Origin: Candidatus Omnitrophota bacterium
GTDB taxonomy: Bacteria; Omnitrophota; Gorgyraeia; 2-02-FULL-51-18
Direction: 5' to 3'
DNA length: 40,379 bases
NCBI GenBank assembly: GCA_022072175.1
Contig: JAJVIE010000008.1
Location: 1 to 40,379 of the forward strand
Under the pieces are notes generated by a model. The model was not told the DNA's origin. It did not search any database and saw only the letters and a program-made list of their open reading frames with translations. The translations under genes and the position numbers were made by a program. This document shows, piece by piece, positions 38,277 through 40,379 of this stretch (its first letter is position 1; every line of letters starts with the position of its first letter).

Positions 38277-38346
38277 GACAGCAACATCACGGTCATCGAG
38301 CCGACGCTCACGAGACGCTTTCTCGTGGACGTCGGCTTTAATTTTT
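38277..38346 (+). ncRNA. Possible ~70-nt RNA between promoter and terminator
   Basis: The predicted transcript from the promoter at 38241 meets a full terminator at 38299-38346 before any start codon, so most transcripts would be about 70 bases long and contain no ORF. It may be a regulatory RNA or the attenuated leader of the scaffold-capsid operon. The start position is estimated from the -10 box. Confidence 0.4.
38299..38346 (+). terminator. Long-stem intrinsic terminator or attenuator
   Basis: AGCCGACG (38299-38306) pairs with CGTCGGCT (38330-38337), and CACGAG (38309-38314) with CTCGTG (38322-38327), giving about 15 bp with one mismatch. A T-rich tail (38337-38346) follows. It sits eight bases before the next gene, so scaffold and capsid transcription must read through it or start elsewhere. 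Confidence 0.75.
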
Positions 38347-38354
38347 GAGGTCGC

Positions 38355-38747
38355 ATGAAGATCGAAGGCAGGTCGTATAGCGAAGTCCCGACGCGAAAAG
38401 ACGGAAGCACGGGACTTTCCGGCTCTATGGCGGCCGCGTTCGGAGTGAAGAAGTCGGGCGGCAAGCTGTACGTCCCTACGAAACGCCTGGGCGCTCTGAA
38501 AAAAACGATGTCGAGCATCACGGAGGATTTGAAGATGAGCGCTACCACGAACGCCGACATGGGCGGCCTTCTCAAGCGGCACTACGCCGGCTCGAAAGGC
38601 GAAGCGAAGATGCCGCGCCGCAAAGTGAAGCGGATGATGGCCGACAAGCATGAAGGCAAAAAGTCCGCCGGCTTCGGCAGGATGCTCAAGAGCCGTTCTC
38701 GCGGTCCGGCGGATTCCGACCGCGACGACTACAAAGGTTACGCATAA
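38355..38747 (+). CDS. Basic protein upstream of scaffold, with capsid-like internal segment
   Basis: 130 residues, very basic (Lys/Arg clusters such as PRRKVKRMM). ATG 38355 follows GAGG by a few bases. From residue 61 the sequence MSATTNADMGGLLKRHYAG closely resembles the capsid N-terminus, MSATALSTLDGLLKRHYSTG. Residue 61 is itself a Met with its own strong ribosome site (GGAGG at 38522-38526). It may be a nucleic-acid binding or capsid-interacting accessory protein; no family is recognised. Confidence 0.5.
   Translation: MKIEGRSYSEVPTRKDGSTGLSGSMAAAFGVKKSGGKLYVPTKRLGALKKTMSSITEDLKMSATTNADMGGLLKRHYAGSKGEAKMPRRKVKRMMADKHEGKKSAGFGRMLKSRSRGPADSDRDDYKGYA
38535..38747 (+). CDS. Alternative internal start giving a 70-residue protein
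   Basis: ATG 38535 is in frame with the gene at 38355 and preceded by GGAGG with eight bases of spacing, a better site than that of the long form. The product would start MSATTNADMGGLLKRHY, like the capsid protein. The short form may be the main product, or both may be made. Confidence 0.45.
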   Translation: MSATTNADMGGLLKRHYAGSKGEAKMPRRKVKRMMADKHEGKKSAGFGRMLKSRSRGPADSDRDDYKGYA

Positions 38748-38759
38748 CAGGAGGGTAAA

Positions 38760-39023
38760 ATGGCTTTCACTCACACCACCGAAAAGACGGTGTTCGGCAA
38801 CAAGCGCATCGTCACCGGCGTCTACACCAACGACGGCGGATCGACGGGCGGAAACATCGTCACCGGGCTCTCGCGTGTCGAGGCCGTGTTCCTTCAACCG
38901 AAGGGATCGGCCGTCGTGGGAAACCAACCGGCCGTCAACGAAGCGCTTCCGATGAACGGCGGCGACGTGACGATCGTGACGACCGCCGACGAGATCGGCT
39001 CGTTCATCGCCATCGGGCGATAA
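38760..39023 (+). CDS. Small virion-like protein (possible head decoration or fibre)
   Basis: 87 residues with a near-ideal ribosome site (AGGAGGG). The sequence is beta-rich (KTVFGNKRIVTGVYTND, GGNIVTGLSRVEAVFLQP, GGDVTIVTTADEIGSFI). Small proteins of this type occur beside head genes in phages of this layout. It is unlike the other small proteins in the window. Confidence 0.55.
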   Translation: MAFTHTTEKTVFGNKRIVTGVYTNDGGSTGGNIVTGLSRVEAVFLQPKGSAVVGNQPAVNEALPMNGGDVTIVTTADEIGSFIAIGR

Positions 39024-39046
39024 AAGGGTCCAACCCGTAACACAAA

Positions 39047-39073
39047 CAAAAAGCCCTCTCTCTTGAGAAGGGC
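39047..39073 (-). terminator. Hairpin with a T-run on the minus strand
   Basis: On the + strand an A-rich run (39047-39052) precedes GCCCT, bulged C, TCT, loop, AGA, AGGGC. Read on the minus strand this is a stem followed by TTTTTGTTTG, the form of an intrinsic terminator for leftward transcription. On the + strand no T-run follows. Confidence 0.5.
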
Positions 39074-39090
39074 GGAAAAAGGAGACAGCG

Positions 39091-39939
39091 ATGCCCGAAC
39101 CGGAAAACAACAACGACTTTTTGTCGGAGTACGGGGACCTCTCGAACGCGGACCCGAACTCGAACAGGGAAGTCCCCGTCGCGCAACTGCGCGAACTCGT
39201 GGACTTCCGCCGTCATTTCGGCAAGGACTTCGACCACAAGTCCTTCGACCCGAAGCGGTACTCCGAACTCAAGGACATCGACCCGGCCGACTACAAGGAC
39301 ATGAAGGGCTTCATCGACGTCGTCGAGTCCGACGACCGCATCTACGACGTCGTGAAGGAGATGATCGCCGCCAAGCGCGAAGGCCGTGAGGCCGACTTCT
39401 CGCGCTTCTCGAAGGCCGAAGTCAAGGCCGGCAAGGAAGCGGCGGCCGCCGGCGCCGGCGGAGCGGCCGGGAAAGCGGCGGCGGCAGGGGCGGGCGCGGG
39501 CAAGAACGGCGCCGGCCAGGGCGGAGAAGGCGGCGACAACGCCGGCCTCTCGCAACGCCTCTCGCGGCTCGAACAAGAGAGGATCAACGAAAAGTTTTGG
39601 GGCTCCTTCGACGACGTCGTGAAGGACATTAAATTGTCCACGCGAGAGAAGGGCCTCGTTGAGCGTCTTGTCCTCCAAGCGTATCGTGAAAACGATCGAC
39701 TGGGACTGGCGGACCTCAAGAAAACCGTCGACGAACTCATCAAGTCGGAGATCGAACCTCTCCGGCAGGAGATCGCCGGCGGTCGTGCGACCCGCTTGCT
39801 TAACAGCGAGGACGGGAGCCCGGCAGGGATGCACGGCGGAGGGGCCTCGACCCCCGGAAAGAAGTACGATCCCGCACAGGCCACGCCGGAGGAACGGGTG
39901 AGCCAAATGAGACGTGAACTGCGGGAGAGCGGCGAGTAA
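39091..39939 (+). CDS. Scaffolding protein
   Basis: 282 residues, acidic and helical, directly between the portal region and the capsid gene. N-terminal ~110 residues are Asp/Lys-rich. A long Ala/Gly linker follows (~115-150). A C-terminal helical domain (LSRLEQERINEKFWGSF, STREKGLVERLVLQAYREND) is followed by a disordered tail. Low-complexity acidic/alanine composition and gene position are typical of podovirus scaffolds. The protein should assemble the procapsid and then leave or be degraded; no protease gene is seen in the head region. Confidence 0.65.
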   Translation: MPEPENNNDFLSEYGDLSNADPNSNREVPVAQLRELVDFRRHFGKDFDHKSFDPKRYSELKDIDPADYKDMKGFIDVVESDDRIYDVVKEMIAAKREGREADFSRFSKAEVKAGKEAAAAGAGGAAGKAAAAGAGAGKNGAGQGGEGGDNAGLSQRLSRLEQERINEKFWGSFDDVVKDIKLSTREKGLVERLVLQAYRENDRLGLADLKKTVDELIKSEIEPLRQEIAGGRATRLLNSEDGSPAGMHGGGASTPGKKYDPAQATPEERVSQMRRELRESGE

Positions 39940-39973
39940 CGCCGATCCCTTTCGCTAAACAAGGAGTTTTTCA

Positions 39974-40379
39974 ATGTCAGCAACCGCACTCTCGACGCTT
40001 GACGGACTGCTCAAGCGTCATTACTCGACGGGCTTCGTCGCGGCCCAACAGAACTTCGATCCCGATTTTCTGACGGCCCTGCCGAAAGCGACCGAAACGA
40101 TGGGCGGCGAGGACGCGGCTTTCCGCTTCCCCGTCAACCTGCAACGCGCACAGAACGGCGGAGCGCAGAACGAGAACGAGTCGTTCCGCGACAACCAGTC
40201 GGCCGTGCGTAAGCAAGCCACGATCGGCGCGAAGATCAACATTTGGCCGGTCGAGATCACCGGCTTCGCGATCACGATGTCCAAGTCGCAGGTCGACGCT
40301 TTCACGTCCGGCCTCGAAAGCGAGTTCGAGGACAAGCTCGCCGCGATGAAGAAGGACATGAACCGCCAGTTCTTCGGAA
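39974..40379 (+). CDS. Major capsid protein, N-terminal part (3' truncated by window edge)
   Basis: 135 complete codons plus one base, starting at ATG 39974 behind AAGGAG. N-terminus MSATALSTLDGLLKRHYS, then a region rich in Asn/Gln/Phe (FRFPVNLQRAQNG) and a long helix (SGLESEFEDKLAAMKKDMNRQFFG). The region after NRQFFG is where many capsid proteins carry a Gly-Asp segment and a beta domain, none of which is visible at the window's other end, so sequence may be missing at the joint. Identification is from gene order and pattern. Confidence 0.75.
   Translation, partial: MSATALSTLDGLLKRHYSTGFVAAQQNFDPDFLTALPKATETMGGEDAAFRFPVNLQRAQNGGAQNENESFRDNQSAVRKQATIGAKINIWPVEITGFAITMSKSQVDAFTSGLESEFEDKLAAMKKDMNRQFFG

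Noticed and set aside
36123-39113. Minus-strand open frame of 996 codons
   Set aside because: It mirrors the portal gene and crosses three real genes and their signals; a composition shadow.
1-40379. CRISPR array, insertion sequence, integrase or attachment site
   Set aside because: I saw no regularly spaced long repeats apart from the origin-type iterons, no transposase or integrase motifs, and no att-like end repeats; the window ends share no visible direct repeat.

Overview
The window is almost entirely one tailed-phage genome: about 40 kb, GC-rich by eye, with every gene I accept on the + strand and tight ATGA/GTGA/TAATG overlaps throughout. There is no integrase or repressor. The gene order (small and large terminase, a ~716-residue portal, scaffold, capsid, adaptor, tail nozzle, tail fibres, then two small proteins and one giant protein before the lysis-type membrane genes), and the lack of tail-tube, tape-measure or sheath genes, point to a short-tailed (podovirus-like) lytic phage. 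Two lipoprotein signals suggest a host with an outer membrane; the host itself cannot be named from the sequence. The major capsid gene is split between the two ends (C-terminus at 1-440, N-terminus at 39974-40379) and the frame continues across the joint, so the window is probably a circular or permuted genome cut inside that gene, possibly with some sequence missing.

Layout. 1-9513: capsid end, head completion and adaptor genes, a small lipoprotein, a SAM methyltransferase, a beta-helix protein, a coiled-coil and a membrane protein, then a large tail nozzle-like protein. 9510-10017: a self-contained promoter-gene-terminator cassette. 10031-21302: tail fibre, accessory proteins and a 2768-residue polyvalent protein carrying a DNA methyltransferase-like core and a zinc-metallopeptidase signature. 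21299-22399: lipoprotein and integral membrane protein (lysis candidates). 22408-27621: replication and recombination block from a strong sigma70-like promoter: zinc ribbon, Sak4-like ATPase, zinc-finger partner, RecD/Dda-like helicase, ASCH protein, an O-like initiator containing an iteron array (candidate origin), and a DUF1064 nuclease-like protein. 27618-33662: accessory block with a glycosyltransferase, an Acb2/Tad1-like hairpin protein, three tRNA genes, a peptide deformylase fused to a SEC-C motif, an acyl carrier protein, a MazG-like protein and a Toprim (TopoVI-A-like) protein. 33538-40379: terminase, portal, scaffold and capsid start.

The most unusual theme is translation initiation. 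The phage carries a CAT-anticodon tRNA with initiator features (unpaired C1-T72, A11-T24), a complete peptide deformylase with a C-terminal SEC-C zinc motif two genes downstream, and at least three promoters whose predicted start site falls on or next to an ATG, which would give leaderless mRNAs. I infer, but cannot prove, that these work together. Other highlights are ~22-bp-spaced iterons in the initiator gene, a tRNA with an expanded anticodon arm, a capsid-like N-terminal peptide behind an internal ribosome site upstream of the scaffold gene, and a promoter followed directly by a terminator that may yield a ~70-nt RNA. No DNA polymerase, RNA polymerase or confidently recognised endolysin is present.
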